DNA of 52,456 bases. It comes from Candidatus Solibacter usitatus (GTDB lineage Bacteria > Acidobacteriota > Terriglobia > Bryobacterales > Bryobacteraceae). A program made the translations under genes and the position numbers. This document shows, piece by piece, positions 1 to 8,607 of the stretch. The stretch spans positions 1 through 52,456 of the forward strand of contig JACRBC010000085.1 in assembly GCA_016213245.1 (NCBI GenBank). Reading direction: 5' to 3'. The notes below the pieces were generated by a model, which saw nothing but the letters and a program-made list of their open reading frames with translations, ran no database searches and was not told where the DNA came from. Positions within the stretch are counted from its first letter, which is position 1. Each line of letters starts with the position of its first letter.

Positions 1-2259
1 ATGCAGGTCACCAAGCGCGCCGACGCCTCCACCCTGCGCGTCATCGAACGCATCCGCAAGGCCCTGCCCGAGATGCAGGCCGTCTGCCCCGAGGACGTCA
101 CCGTGCGCCTCGAGTTCGACCAGTCCGGCTACGTCTCGGCCGCCATCGCCAACCTGACGTTCGAAGCCCTGCTCGGCGCCCTGCTTACCGGCCTCACCGT
201 GCTCCTGTTCCTGCGCGACTGGCGCGGCGCGCTGGTCGTCATCACCACCATCCCCGCCTCGCTGCTCGCCGCCCTGGTCGCGCTGTGGGCCTTCGGCCAG
301 ACCGTGAACATCATGACCCTCGGCGGCCTCGCCCTCGCCGTCGGCGTCCTGGTCGACGAGGCCACCGTCGAAATCGAGAATATCCACGCGCACTTGGGCC
401 TGGGGCTCGAGCGCGCGCGAGCCGTGCTCGACGCCTGCCGCAAGACCGCCCTGCCGCGCCTGCTCGCCATGGTCTCCATCCTCGCCGTCTTCGTCCCGGC
501 CTGGTTCATGACCGGCGTCGTCCGCCAGCTCTTTGTGCCCATGGCGCTGGCCGTCGCCTGCGCCATGGTCGCCTCCTACTTCCTCTCCAGCACGCTTGTG
601 CCGGTCATGGCCTCCCGCCTCCTGCGGCCCCACGCTGAAGCGCCCTCCCGCCTGCGTGCCTTCTACGACCGCTACCTGGCGCTCGTCCTGAAGCTGCGCT
701 GGCCGCTGGCCGGACTCTACCTCGCCTCGGCCTGCGTTCTGCTGTGGTGGCTCTCGCCCATGATCGGCCGCGAAGTCTTCCCGCCGGCCGGCGAGGACAT
801 CTTCCAATTGCGCATGCGCGCGCCTGCCGGGACCCGCATCGAGAAGACCGAAAAGCTGGCGCTGCAGGTTCTCGATGTCATCAAACGCGAAGCCGGCCCG
901 GCGAATGTCGCCATCTCCACCGGCTTCATCGGCGTGCAGCCGCCCAGCTACCCCATCAACACCATCTACCTCTGGACCAGCGGGCCCCACGAGGCCGTGC
1001 TCAAAGTGGCGCTGAAGAAGCAGGCCCCGCTGAAAGGCGAAGAGCTGCGCGAGCGCCTGCGAGCCGCCCTCAAGAAGGAATTGCCCTCGGCATCGTTCAG
1101 CTTCGAGCCCGGCGACATCGTCGGGCAGGTGATGAGCTTCGGCGCCGCCGCGCCTATCGAGGTCGCCGTTCAAGGCCCCAACCTGGCCGACAACCGCGCC
1201 CACGCCGCCAAGGTGCAGGCGGAGCTGGCGAAGATCGCCAGCCTGCGCGACCTGCAATACGCGCAGGCCATGGACTATCCAACGCTGGATGTGACCATCG
1301 ACCGCATGCGGGCCGGGCAGTTCGGCCTCACCATGTCGCAGGTGGCGAAGTCCATGCTCGCCGCGACCTCGAGCTCCCGCTTCGTCGAACCCAACTACTG
1401 GCGCGACCCCGCCTCCGGCAACGCCTTCCAGATTCAAGTCGAGATCCCCTACCAGCGCATGGACTCCATCGATGCCCTGCGCGGCGTTCCCGTCATGGAC
1501 AACGGCGAGCCGCGCCCGCTGCTCGGCGACCTGGCCCAGATCAAGACCGGCCACGCCATGGGCCTGGTGGAACGCTACAACATGCAGCGCGTGGTCAGCC
1601 TCACCGCCAACGTCCACGGCGTCGCGTTGAGCGAAGCCTCCGCCGATATCGGCCGCGCCGTGCGCCGCGCCGGCGCGCCGCCCAAGGGCGCCAGCGTCAA
1701 GGTGCGCGGGCAGATCCCGCCGCTGGAGGAGACCGAAAAGAATCTGAAGTACGGCATCGCCGCCTCGCTGGCCGCCATCTTCCTGCTGCTGGCGGCCTTC
1801 TACGAGAGCTTTCGCGTCTCCTTCGCCGTGCTGCTCACCGCCCCGGCCGTGCTGGTGGGCGTTGCCGTCGCGCTGCTGGCAACCGGCACGACCATGAACA
1901 TCCAGTCCTTCCTCGGCGCCGTGATGGCCACCGGCATCGCCGTGGCCAACTCCATCCTGCTCTGTTCCTTCGCCGAAAGCGCGCGCTCCGGCGGCGCCAC
2001 TCCGCAAGATGCCGCCCGCCAGGCCGCCTCCGGCCGCCTGCGCGCCATTCTGATGACCGCCTCCGCCATGATCGCCGGCATGCTCCCCATGGCCTTCGGC
2101 TTCGGCGAGGGCGGCGCCCAGACCGCTCCGCTGGCCCGCGCCGTGATCGGCGGCCTTGTCTTCGCCACCATCGCCACCCTGACCGTCTTGCCCGCCCTCT
2201 ACGCCATCGTCATGCAGGGCGCCAAAAGGAGAACGCATGAAACAGAGCCGCGACCGTAA
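1..2259 (+). CDS. RND efflux transporter permease subunit (5' truncated by window)
   Basis: C-terminal 752 residues of an inner-membrane proton-driven efflux pump of the AcrB/CusA superfamily. Family members are about 1,000-1,050 residues, so roughly the first quarter lies outside the window and the ATG at base 1 is probably internal. Visible are the first-half transmembrane block (about residues 50-210), with the proton-relay position written as D119-E120 in GVLVDEATVEIENI instead of the DD of AcrB, a periplasmic porter/docking region (about 260-590), and the second membrane block (about 590-740). The downstream adaptor overlaps its end by 23 nt, as in a pump-adaptor operon. The TAA stop is the last three bases of a hairpin-repeat loop (2248-2267). 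The substrate cannot be told. Confidence 0.93.
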   Translation: MQVTKRADASTLRVIERIRKALPEMQAVCPEDVTVRLEFDQSGYVSAAIANLTFEALLGALLTGLTVLLFLRDWRGALVVITTIPASLLAALVALWAFGQTVNIMTLGGLALAVGVLVDEATVEIENIHAHLGLGLERARAVLDACRKTALPRLLAMVSILAVFVPAWFMTGVVRQLFVPMALAVACAMVASYFLSSTLVPVMASRLLRPHAEAPSRLRAFYDRYLALVLKLRWPLAGLYLASACVLLWWLSPMIGREVFPPAGEDIFQLRMRAPAGTRIEKTEKLALQVLDVIKREAGPANVAISTGFIGVQPPSYPINTIYLWTSGPHEAVLKVALKKQAPLKGEELRERLRAALKKELPSASFSFEPGDIVGQVMSFGAAAPIEVAVQGPNLADNRAHAAKVQAELAKIASLRDLQYAQAMDYPTLDVTIDRMRAGQFGLTMSQVAKSMLAATSSSRFVEPNYWRDPASGNAFQIQVEIPYQRMDSIDALRGVPVMDNGEPRPLLGDLAQIKTGHAMGLVERYNMQRVVSLTANVHGVALSEASADIGRAVRRAGAPPKGASVKVRGQIPPLEETEKNLKYGIAASLAAIFLLLAAFYESFRVSFAVLLTAPAVLVGVAVALLATGTTMNIQSFLGAVMATGIAVANSILLCSFAESARSGGATPQDAARQAASGRLRAILMTASAMIAGMLPMAFGFGEGGAQTAPLARAVIGGLVFATIATLTVLPALYAIVMQGAKRRTHETEPRP

Positions 2260-3097
2260 GGGAGCGGTATCGGAACTTCGGATTCGGCACACCAGCGTCC
2301 TTGTCCTGATTTTCCTTTCCGCCGGCCTCTGCTTCGCGCAGGGAGTCAGGCTCCCCGCCGAACTCGCGCCCTACCAGCAGGTCGCCGTCACCGCCCGCAT
2401 CTCCGGCATCGTCGAAAAGGTGCTCGTCGACCGCGGCAGCGCGGTGAAGCAGGGCGATCTGCTGGTGGAACTCTCGGCCCCGGAGATGAAAGCCCAGCTC
2501 GCCGAGGTCGAGGCCCGCGCCCAGGCCATCGAGGCCCAGCGCGCCGAGTCCGCCGCGCGCCTCGTTGCCGCCGAGAGCACGCTGGCCCGGCTGACCGCCG
2601 CCGCCGCCACGCCCGGCGCCGTCGCCCAGAACGACATCGTCCAGGCCCGCCAGCAGGTGGATGCCCTCAAAGCCGCTCTGGCGGCCATCGGCAGCAGCGC
2701 CGCGGCCGCCCGCTCGCAGGCGCAGGTGCTCGAACGACTGCAGTCCTACCTCGCCATCACCGCCCCCTTCGCCGGCGTGATCACCACGCGTTGGATTCAT
2801 CCCGGTGCGCTCGCCTCGCCGTCCTCCGGCCCGCTGCTGGAATTGGAGCAGGTCTCCCGCCTTCGCCTCATCCTGGCCGTGCCTGAATCCGAGATCCGGT
2901 CGTTCCCCGCCGGCATGAGAGTGGCTTTCACCGTACCCGCCCATCCCAGCCGCACATTCACCGGCGTCATCGCCCGCCTCAGCCGCTCGCTCGATCCCAA
3001 GTCGCGCACCATGCCCGTCGAGGCCGACGTGATGAACCCCGACGGCGCGCTCGCCCCCGGCATGTACGCCGAGGTCGCCCTGCCCGCGAAGAAGTGA
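2237..3097 (+). CDS. RND efflux periplasmic adaptor (membrane fusion protein)
   Basis: 286 residues. It links the inner-membrane pump encoded just upstream to an outer-membrane channel. The start is fixed by AAAGGAG about 6 nt before the ATG. A signal-like hydrophobic stretch (LVLIFLSAGLCFA, about residues 22-34) is followed by a lipoyl-type half motif (RISGIVEKVLVDRGSAVKQG, about 52-72), a coiled-coil hairpin rich in A/E/Q (about 75-165), the second lipoyl half (ITAPFAGVITTRW) and a beta-barrel C-terminus. Codons 4-11 (SRDRKGAV) are written by a dispersed 20-nt hairpin repeat, so the extreme N-terminus is probably a later insertion ahead of the signal sequence. No outer-membrane channel gene follows. 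Confidence 0.92.
   Translation: MKQSRDRKGAVSELRIRHTSVLVLIFLSAGLCFAQGVRLPAELAPYQQVAVTARISGIVEKVLVDRGSAVKQGDLLVELSAPEMKAQLAEVEARAQAIEAQRAESAARLVAAESTLARLTAAAATPGAVAQNDIVQARQQVDALKAALAAIGSSAAAARSQAQVLERLQSYLAITAPFAGVITTRWIHPGALASPSSGPLLELEQVSRLRLILAVPESEIRSFPAGMRVAFTVPAHPSRTFTGVIARLSRSLDPKSRTMPVEADVMNPDGALAPGMYAEVALPAKK
2248..2267 (+). repeat. 20-nt hairpin repeat, GTAA-loop form
   Basis: CCGC-GA-CC-GTAA-GG-GA-GCGG: 4-bp outer stem, symmetric tandem G.A step, 2-bp inner stem and a GTAA (GNRA-type) loop. It lies across the pump/adaptor overlap: the loop supplies the TAA stop of the RND gene and the hairpin encodes adaptor codons 4-11. The same architecture with compensating changes is found at 15570-15706 and 22964-22983. 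Confidence 0.8.
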
Positions 3098-3182
3098 CTG
3101 GCCTCAATGCGGTTCGCTGACCACTGCGAACTTTCCTTTATGCCGACACCGCGTTGACCCGCCATATGGCTTCCCGTCATGT

Positions 3183-3223
3183 CCGGGTGGAGCCTCGAGG
3201 TCTCAATTGCGGATCGGTCGTTG
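3183..3223. repeat. degenerate 41-bp repeat, copy A
   Basis: Begins CCGGGTGGAGC and ends TCGTTG. A second copy at 4608-4648 has the same end blocks at the same spacing; I count about 30 of 41 identical bases. The two copies flank the WD40 gene. The rest of 3098-3393 shows no credible gene. Confidence 0.4.
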
Positions 3224-3393
3224 GTGGAACAGACGGCCTGGAATTCCCAAGGCTACGTGCGGGGTCGACATCCGGATTGCCGACGATCCCGGAGTCGAGC
3301 GCCTTCGATCCGCATCACAGCGTTCATCGCGATTGTTCCGCGAAGCCGTTGGACTTCGTTCGTCGAGATCATCCAGCGAACTGCTGAACGCGT

Positions 3394-4407
3394 TCAGTGG
3401 TCACTGGGCGGCAAGGTACTGAGAAGTTTACCCTCGATCAGATCCCAGAGTTCGATCTGGCCCGAGTCGGTGCCTAAGGCTGTACGGTGATGAGAGTGGT
3501 CAAACGCGAGATTGCTGGTCGTTCGGGCGGCTGGTACGACGCGACTTTCTTCGGTCTCAGGGTTCCAGAGTCGGACCGCACCTCCAAGGGCGGCGTATGC
3601 AATCCAACCGGAGTTTCCCAATACTGCAATCGTGCGAACGTATCCCGGTTGAGCTTTGGAGGTGTGCAGGAACTGCCTTGTTCGCAGATCCCAGACATAC
3701 ACCCGCCCATCCTGGTTGCCCATGTACAGCAGGTTTTTGTTCCCGTCGATCGCAATTGGGGCGAAGGCAAGGAACTCCCGGGCGGCGGTAAGCCGGCTGA
3801 TGAGGTTCCCCGACCGGAAACTCCAGACGGCAGGCCAGTGGCCGGCTCCGAAGATGAGGCTGTCGTCTGGGCTGAGCGCCACTTCGCCATAGATGGTGGA
3901 ACAACAAGCCTTTTGATGGGCCTTGCCAGTGCTGATTTCGATGGCAAGAATCGCTCCACGACCGTTGATCGTGAGAAGAGACTGCCCATCGGCCGTGAAG
4001 CGCACCGTGCCATAGTTCGCCTGGTCGCCTCGAATGACCCGTGTCGGGTTGGGGCTAAGCAACGGAACCAGAGTGATGTTCTTGTTTGCGACCGCCAGGT
4101 ACTCTTCGTTTGGGTCAAACTGGAGATCGTTTAGATGGCCGTTGGTTTCATGAACTTCCCGGACAGTCTGGGGGCGCCCGAGATGCCAGATTCGGACCTG
4201 ACCGGCGGCGGTTCCACTCGCTATCCATCGGCCCGCTGAACTAAGTGCGAGTACCTCAATTCCTCGAGAGACAGGGCCGCGGGGAGACAGTTCGAGCGCC
4301 AACCACGCAGCCGCACCGAGCAGCAGCAGACTGGCAGCAGCCATAATCGTTCGTCGATGATCGCACGCGCTCACGGGCAAGAAGGTCAGACTACACCTCA
4401 TCCTCAT
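3394..4407 (-). CDS. membrane-anchored WD40-repeat protein
   Basis: 337 residues. A short basic N-terminus and one hydrophobic segment (about residues 21-40, IMAAASLLLLGAAAWLALEL) are followed by a beta-propeller-like region with WD40 signatures: GQVRIWHL, GRVYVWDLRTRQFL, GAVRLWNPETE and a final GQIELWDL. About six blades can be traced, so it may be incomplete or a small propeller. Such proteins act as interaction platforms; no enzymatic motif is seen. It stands alone, convergent with the efflux adaptor, in a stretch less G/C-biased at third codon positions than its surroundings and bracketed by two 41-bp repeats, which hints at acquisition. An internal ATG at the hydrophobic segment is an alternative start. 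Confidence 0.75.
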   Translation of the reverse strand: MRMRCSLTFLPVSACDHRRTIMAAASLLLLGAAAWLALELSPRGPVSRGIEVLALSSAGRWIASGTAAGQVRIWHLGRPQTVREVHETNGHLNDLQFDPNEEYLAVANKNITLVPLLSPNPTRVIRGDQANYGTVRFTADGQSLLTINGRGAILAIEISTGKAHQKACCSTIYGEVALSPDDSLIFGAGHWPAVWSFRSGNLISRLTAAREFLAFAPIAIDGNKNLLYMGNQDGRVYVWDLRTRQFLHTSKAQPGYVRTIAVLGNSGWIAYAALGGAVRLWNPETEESRVVPAARTTSNLAFDHSHHRTALGTDSGQIELWDLIEGKLLSTLPPSDH

Positions 4408-4962
4408 TTGTTCCCGAGGCGGTCAGATTCGGAGACAGTTCCCGCTTGGTCAGTCAGCGCTTGGCAACGATCGCATGAGAGTTCAGACCGCGCTCACCTG
4501 CCATAGGGGCTGCATCCCACCGAACCGTCCGGGCGCGAGGGTGACACGCTCGGGGAGTCGCCTGGATACCGGTAGGCCGGCTTGCCGGCAGCAGTCGTCA
4601 TCCATGACCGGGTGGAGCGTCGATGCCGTATCTGCGCGGCGATCGTTGCTGAATAATGAAGCGCAGGATACTCAAGGCAACACTTGAGGCTAACCCCCGG
4701 ATTCACGACTACGCGCCCAAGTGGACTGTTTTCCGAGTGGCCAATCGACGAAGGTTTTGGTCGACACTTCCGACAACGCCGTTTGGGGCCAGCTTTCGGT
4801 ATCCGCGGTTCCCGGCCAGAATGGCGTTTTCATGGCACCGGCCGCATTTCCTGGAGGCTGGCTTTACAGCCATCGAGAACGGCTCCGGAAGGAAAGACCG
4901 TGACTGGGGGGGATGGTAGGAATGTGGCCGGGTGTAGAATCATCAGGAAGCCGGGAACCGAG
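4408..4962. other. intergenic region with degenerate repeat and promoter-like box
   Basis: No convincing gene. It contains the second 41-bp repeat copy at 4608-4648 and a small inverted repeat around 4571-4590 (GGTAGGCCGGCTTGCCGGC). A -10-like TAGAAT lies at 4935-4940, 22 nt before the thioredoxin-like gene. An open frame upstream of that gene (from 4684) has no protein-like character and is regarded as non-coding. Confidence 0.5.
4608..4648. repeat. degenerate 41-bp repeat, copy B
   Basis: Direct-orientation partner of 3183-3223: identical 11-bp head CCGGGTGGAGC and tail TCGTTG at the same 35-bp offset. Confidence 0.4.
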
Positions 4963-6222
4963 ATGGGCATACTGAATCAAGTGCACTCCTCCAAGCTGCT
5001 TTTCGTCCTATCGTTATGCATCGCAGCAGTTGCTCAAACGACGCCGAGCCAGGAACAGTATGCCGGCACATTGGAGGCTGAGCTGGTACCGGAGTTCTCC
5101 ATTTCATGGACGGCGGCGCTCTCCATTACGGAGAGGCAGAACCTGCCTATCCCGCAGCCAGGCAGGGATGCTATGGTCTTCGAGGGGCAATTGAAGTTTC
5201 TGAAATTGCCCGTAGCCGAGGAGGTGGTTCGGGTTCTGCTGGTGGAGAGTCCCCAGCGAGGAACGTTGCTTTATGCGGATCTGGATCATGATGGGCGCTT
5301 CGGCCCTTCAGAAGAGTTCAGATTCAATCCAGTAAAACAACGCCCCAGAGCCATCGGGGACGTCGTGCTGCCGTTACGCCTCCCGAACGGCCCATTTCAC
5401 TACTTTCCCGTCAGAGTGCGGCTGTTTCCCGTCGACAGCCGGCCGGGGGAGTCAGCTCGACCGGAGAAGCGCACAGTGGCCTATAGCTTTTGGGCCTATG
5501 CGACTGGAACCGTTCAGGTTGACGGGAAACCCATTCGTGTGTGGTGTCAGTACAATTCCGCAGAGCGCGTTGCCGATCCGCGCAACGGCATGGTGGGCAT
5601 GGACCTCGATGGGGATGGTATCCTGGCAAGCTCTCCTTCGCCTGAGCAATCCGTAGCGAAAGGAGAAGCGGTCGTCTTTTCAGTTGGCCGGAAGTTCCTG
5701 TCGATCGATCGAATCGATCCGGCAAGCCGGGTGATTGTGCTGCGCTCCCACCCAGAAGTGGACTACCGCAGGATCGAACTGAGGGCCGGTGTTCAGTTTC
5801 CGGATTTCGAGTTCGTGGATTTTAAGGGCCATGCTCACAGGCTTTCCGAATTCTCCGGCAAGTACGTTCTGCTGGACTTCTGGGGTAGTTGGTGTGGTCC
5901 CTGTATTGGACAGTTTCCGTACCTCAAACAGGTATATGCTGACTTCCGCGCACGAGGACTGGAGATCATAGGCATCAACAGCAGGGACTCCATAGAGAAC
6001 GCGAAGAGATGCATCGCTGAACATGGCCTGAAATGGGTCCAGGCCACATCAGAAAGCACGAGCGACCTGGTGGAGAAGAGACTGCGCATCGATTCCTATC
6101 CCACTCTAATCCTTCTCGATCGTGAGCGGCGTCTAGTGATGATCGGAGGGCCGGCCTCAGAGGGTGACTTGCCGCGAACCTTGGAGAGGCTCTTGCCCCC
6201 GGCGGGACCCACCGTGCCATAA
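4963..6222 (+). CDS. exported TlpA/ResA-like thioredoxin-fold protein
   Basis: 419 residues from the ATG at 4963, chosen because a clean signal peptide follows (SKLLFVLSLCIAAVAQ, cleavage near residue 25) and the longer frame is low quality. The C-terminal third is a thioredoxin domain with the redox motif W310-C311-G312-P313-C314 inside LLDFWGSWCGPC, and SYPTLILLDRE carrying the cis-proline. The N-terminal two thirds are not a family I recognise; they hold two EF-hand-like acidic loops (DLDHDGRFGPSEEF from about residue 106, and MDLDGDGI about 100 residues later) that could bind calcium. Likely role: periplasmic disulfide reduction. The partner is unknown, and the neighbouring genes give no operon context. 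Confidence 0.85.
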   Translation: MGILNQVHSSKLLFVLSLCIAAVAQTTPSQEQYAGTLEAELVPEFSISWTAALSITERQNLPIPQPGRDAMVFEGQLKFLKLPVAEEVVRVLLVESPQRGTLLYADLDHDGRFGPSEEFRFNPVKQRPRAIGDVVLPLRLPNGPFHYFPVRVRLFPVDSRPGESARPEKRTVAYSFWAYATGTVQVDGKPIRVWCQYNSAERVADPRNGMVGMDLDGDGILASSPSPEQSVAKGEAVVFSVGRKFLSIDRIDPASRVIVLRSHPEVDYRRIELRAGVQFPDFEFVDFKGHAHRLSEFSGKYVLLDFWGSWCGPCIGQFPYLKQVYADFRARGLEIIGINSRDSIENAKRCIAEHGLKWVQATSESTSDLVEKRLRIDSYPTLILLDRERRLVMIGGPASEGDLPRTLERLLPPAGPTVP

Positions 6223-6781
6223 CTCCGCGCCTGCATCAGATGATCATTCTCATGATGTGGGTTCGCATTGCATCCATCAGGCCGATGGGAACGACGTAAG
6301 AGTGATGGGGTGGGCGCCCGCCGCCTCTACCCTGGCGTCCTGGCGACGCCCCATCCGCGGCTTGCGCGTCCGGTTTTCGAGAAGACTCCGACACGCAGAT
6401 CGCGGTAGGTAAGACGGCACTCCGGAAAGTGCGGATGTGCGGTCCCCAAGTCCGCTTGTGGGAACTTGACCATGGCCGGCTCCGGTCGGTTGGCGGCCAT
6501 TCCGGGGTTGGACAGCGAATCGTTGGAGATCAAGCCCGCAACAGCGCGCTTCCGCCGCAATTCCGCTTTGAGAAAGTTGCGGCCGGACAAGTGCCGGTTC
6601 CAGCTTCAATACCGGCACTTCGGGAACCGTCCCGGTGCACTCCGTAGCACATCGAGGATAATGGGCGATCCGGCAACAAGCGGCAGACGCCCCCCCATCA
6701 GAAAGCCGCTGGCGGCTCAAGTGAGTGGCCTCCAGGCCGCCCTGCATCGAATTGGCCCTCCAGAAGTGAACGGCAACGCCA
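6223..6781. other. 559-bp intergenic region without a convincing gene
   Basis: Several short open frames exist on both strands, but none has a recognisable domain, ribosome binding site or codon bias. It separates the thioredoxin-like gene from the convergent hpnI operon. No hpnK-type deacetylase gene is present here, although that is where one might expect it downstream of hpnI. Confidence 0.5.
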
Positions 6782-7918
6782 CTACTCCCCCTCCGCCGCC
6801 ATCCGCCCGTCTTCGTCCAGCCTGAACCGCCGACCGCGCCAGTACACCGTCCGCCCGCTCATCCCCGCCAGCCACACCGCAAAAGCCCACACGTCCCACA
6901 GAGGAATGAGCGGCGCGGCGAACAGCGCCGGCCAGTGGCGCAGCACGCCGAAACCGGCGGCCACTCCCATCGCCACCCGCGCCACCCACAGCGTCAGCGC
7001 CATCGGCCAGTTGCCCGCTGCCGCATTCACAATAGCCCACACGCCGGCGTGCGTCACCGGCAGCCCCAGGTATCCCCCGCCGCGCGATACCCGGATCGTG
7101 CGCGCCCAGCGCACCTGGTGCCGCCACACCTCGCGCCAATCGGGAGCGCCCAGCGTGGTGGCCACCACCACCTCCGACATCGACGAACGCCGCCCCAGCG
7201 CCGTGATGCGTTTGGCCAGTTGGTAGTCGTCGGCGATGAACTCGCCGATCGCTTCGAAACCGCCCATCGCCTCCAGGTCCGCCCGCCGGAAGCATAGCGT
7301 CGAACCCAGGCCGAACTCGCGAATCCCTACCAGCGGCGCCACCAGCGTGGACGGAATGAAGTCCGTCGCGATGCCCAGCGCCTCCCACTGCCCGGCCGGT
7401 GATTGCGCCGCCGCCCGGTAGAGACAGGTGACCACCCCCGTAGCGGCGCGCTCCAGCGGCGCCGCCACCCGCCGCAGGTACTCCGGCGGCACGCTGATGT
7501 CGGCGTCGTTCACCACCAGGACATCGTGACGCGCCTCTCTAGACAGGGCCGCCAGCACGCCCGCCTTCGCGTTCGGCGCTTGGGTCGGGGCCACTACCAG
7601 CCGCATTTCGACATCAGGGCGGTCCGCCATCAGTTGGCGGATCACGGGCACGGCCGCATCGTCCGCATCCTGCACGCCGAACAGAATCTCGAAATCCGGG
7701 TAGTCGAGCCGCGCGTGGCTCTCAAGCGCCGCTTTGAGCCCCTCATCCACCCCGCGGACCGGTTTCAAAATGCTGACCCCGGGCGTTGAGCCGCCGGGCG
7801 TCTTCGCGTAACGCAGGCGGGACTTCCCGGCGTGGACAACCGCCGCCAGCAGCGCCACTGCCTGGTAGGCCAGCGCCACCGCGCCGGCAACGAGAAGGAT
7901 GAGTGAGAGCCAGTTCAT
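6782..7918 (-). CDS. hpnI: hopanoid glycosyltransferase HpnI (ceramide glucosyltransferase-like)
   Basis: 378 residues. In characterised bacteria HpnI transfers N-acetylglucosamine from a UDP-sugar to bacteriohopanetetrol at the membrane. An N-terminal transmembrane helix (SLILLVAGAVALAYQAVALL) is followed by a GT2/GT21 catalytic domain: VSILKPVRG, a DxD-type site in VVNDADI, and the (Q/R)xxRW acceptor motif in RHQVRWAR. Three to four hydrophobic segments close the protein. The start is the ATG at 7918, which overlaps the stop of the preceding gene as TGATG, so translation is coupled. Linkage to hpnJ two genes upstream makes the hopanoid role more likely than a generic ceramide-type transferase. 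Confidence 0.88.
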   Translation of the reverse strand: MNWLSLILLVAGAVALAYQAVALLAAVVHAGKSRLRYAKTPGGSTPGVSILKPVRGVDEGLKAALESHARLDYPDFEILFGVQDADDAAVPVIRQLMADRPDVEMRLVVAPTQAPNAKAGVLAALSREARHDVLVVNDADISVPPEYLRRVAAPLERAATGVVTCLYRAAAQSPAGQWEALGIATDFIPSTLVAPLVGIREFGLGSTLCFRRADLEAMGGFEAIGEFIADDYQLAKRITALGRRSSMSEVVVATTLGAPDWREVWRHQVRWARTIRVSRGGGYLGLPVTHAGVWAIVNAAAGNWPMALTLWVARVAMGVAAGFGVLRHWPALFAAPLIPLWDVWAFAVWLAGMSGRTVYWRGRRFRLDEDGRMAAEGE

Positions 7919-8229
7919 CAGTGTGATAGCAGTGCCACCCCCGCCGCCACCAGCAGCGCGCCGGCCCACCGCCGCCGGTCCACATTCTCTTTGAGGATCA
8001 CACGCGCCAGCGCGGTTTCCAGCACCAGGCTGCCCGCCGACGCCGGCACCGCGAAGCTCAGGTCGGCGATCCTCAGAAGTTGAGTGAACGAGAAGAAGGA
8101 TGCCGCCATGAACACGATCGAAAGCGGGATCTTCCATTTCGCCCCGCCCCTCCGCATGCCGTGCGATTGCAGCAGGTCCGCGCACACCGTCGAGAACACC
8201 ACTCCGGCCAGCAGCATCCACTGGTTCAC
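7918..8229 (-). CDS. small EamA/DMT-type membrane protein, second of a pair
   Basis: 103 residues starting at GTG (8229), overlapping the upstream gene as GTGA and the downstream hpnI as TGATG. Four hydrophobic helices are evident (MLLAGVVFSTVCADLL, IVFMAASFFSFTQLL, SFAVPASAGSLVLETALA, WAGALLVAAGVALL), the size and layout of an EmrE/ArnE/ArnF half-transporter. With its neighbour it probably forms a heterodimer that flips or exports a lipid or glycolipid. Sandwiched between hpnJ and hpnI, the natural guess is a hopanoid glycoside or a precursor, but that is an inference. Confidence 0.82.
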   Translation of the reverse strand: MNQWMLLAGVVFSTVCADLLQSHGMRRGGAKWKIPLSIVFMAASFFSFTQLLRIADLSFAVPASAGSLVLETALARVILKENVDRRRWAGALLVAAGVALLSH

Positions 8230-8600
8230 GGCTTCTGCCCCTCGCGCGTGGGAGGCGTCAGCCCCGTGAGCGCCGCGCCGGCCACAATCAGCAGCGTGCC
8301 CGCCCAGCGCCCGGCCGAAATGTGCTCGTGCAGAAACACCGCTCCCAGCCCCGCGTTCAGCACGTAGCCCACCGCCGTCACCGGCAGCACGTAGCTCAGG
8401 TCCGCCCGGCCCAGCAGCCGGATGCGCAGCAGCGTCCACACGATCAGCAGGACGATGCCCAGCAGTACAAACGGTTGGAGCAAAGAGAGGAGCGGCCCCG
8501 CCCCGTCCGGAACCCGCTTCATGCCCCACCCCAGGGCGAGGTTGCCAACCGCGTTGGCCACGATCACGGCGGCGGTGAGGAGCAGGGTCGCCGGTCGCAT
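8226..8600 (-). CDS. small EamA/DMT-type membrane protein, first of a pair
   Basis: 124 residues, four predicted helices: LLLTAAVIVANAVGNLAL, LQPFVLLGIVLLIVWTLL, LSYVLPVTAVGYVLNAGLGA and WAGTLLIVAGAALTGL. The third helix carries the V-x-Y-V-x-N-A pattern typical of half-size DMT proteins. It sits 7 nt after hpnJ and overlaps the next half-transporter by 4 nt (GTGA), so the two subunits are likely made at equal levels. Function is inferred from ArnE/ArnF-like architecture and from the hopanoid operon around it; the transported molecule is unknown. Confidence 0.82.
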   Translation of the reverse strand: MRPATLLLTAAVIVANAVGNLALGWGMKRVPDGAGPLLSLLQPFVLLGIVLLIVWTLLRIRLLGRADLSYVLPVTAVGYVLNAGLGAVFLHEHISAGRWAGTLLIVAGAALTGLTPPTREGQKP

Positions 8601-8607
8601 CTGCCCT

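Noticed and set aside
6277..6747. Minus-strand 156-residue frame in the gap before hpnI
   Set aside because: No domain, no start signal, codon use not protein-like.
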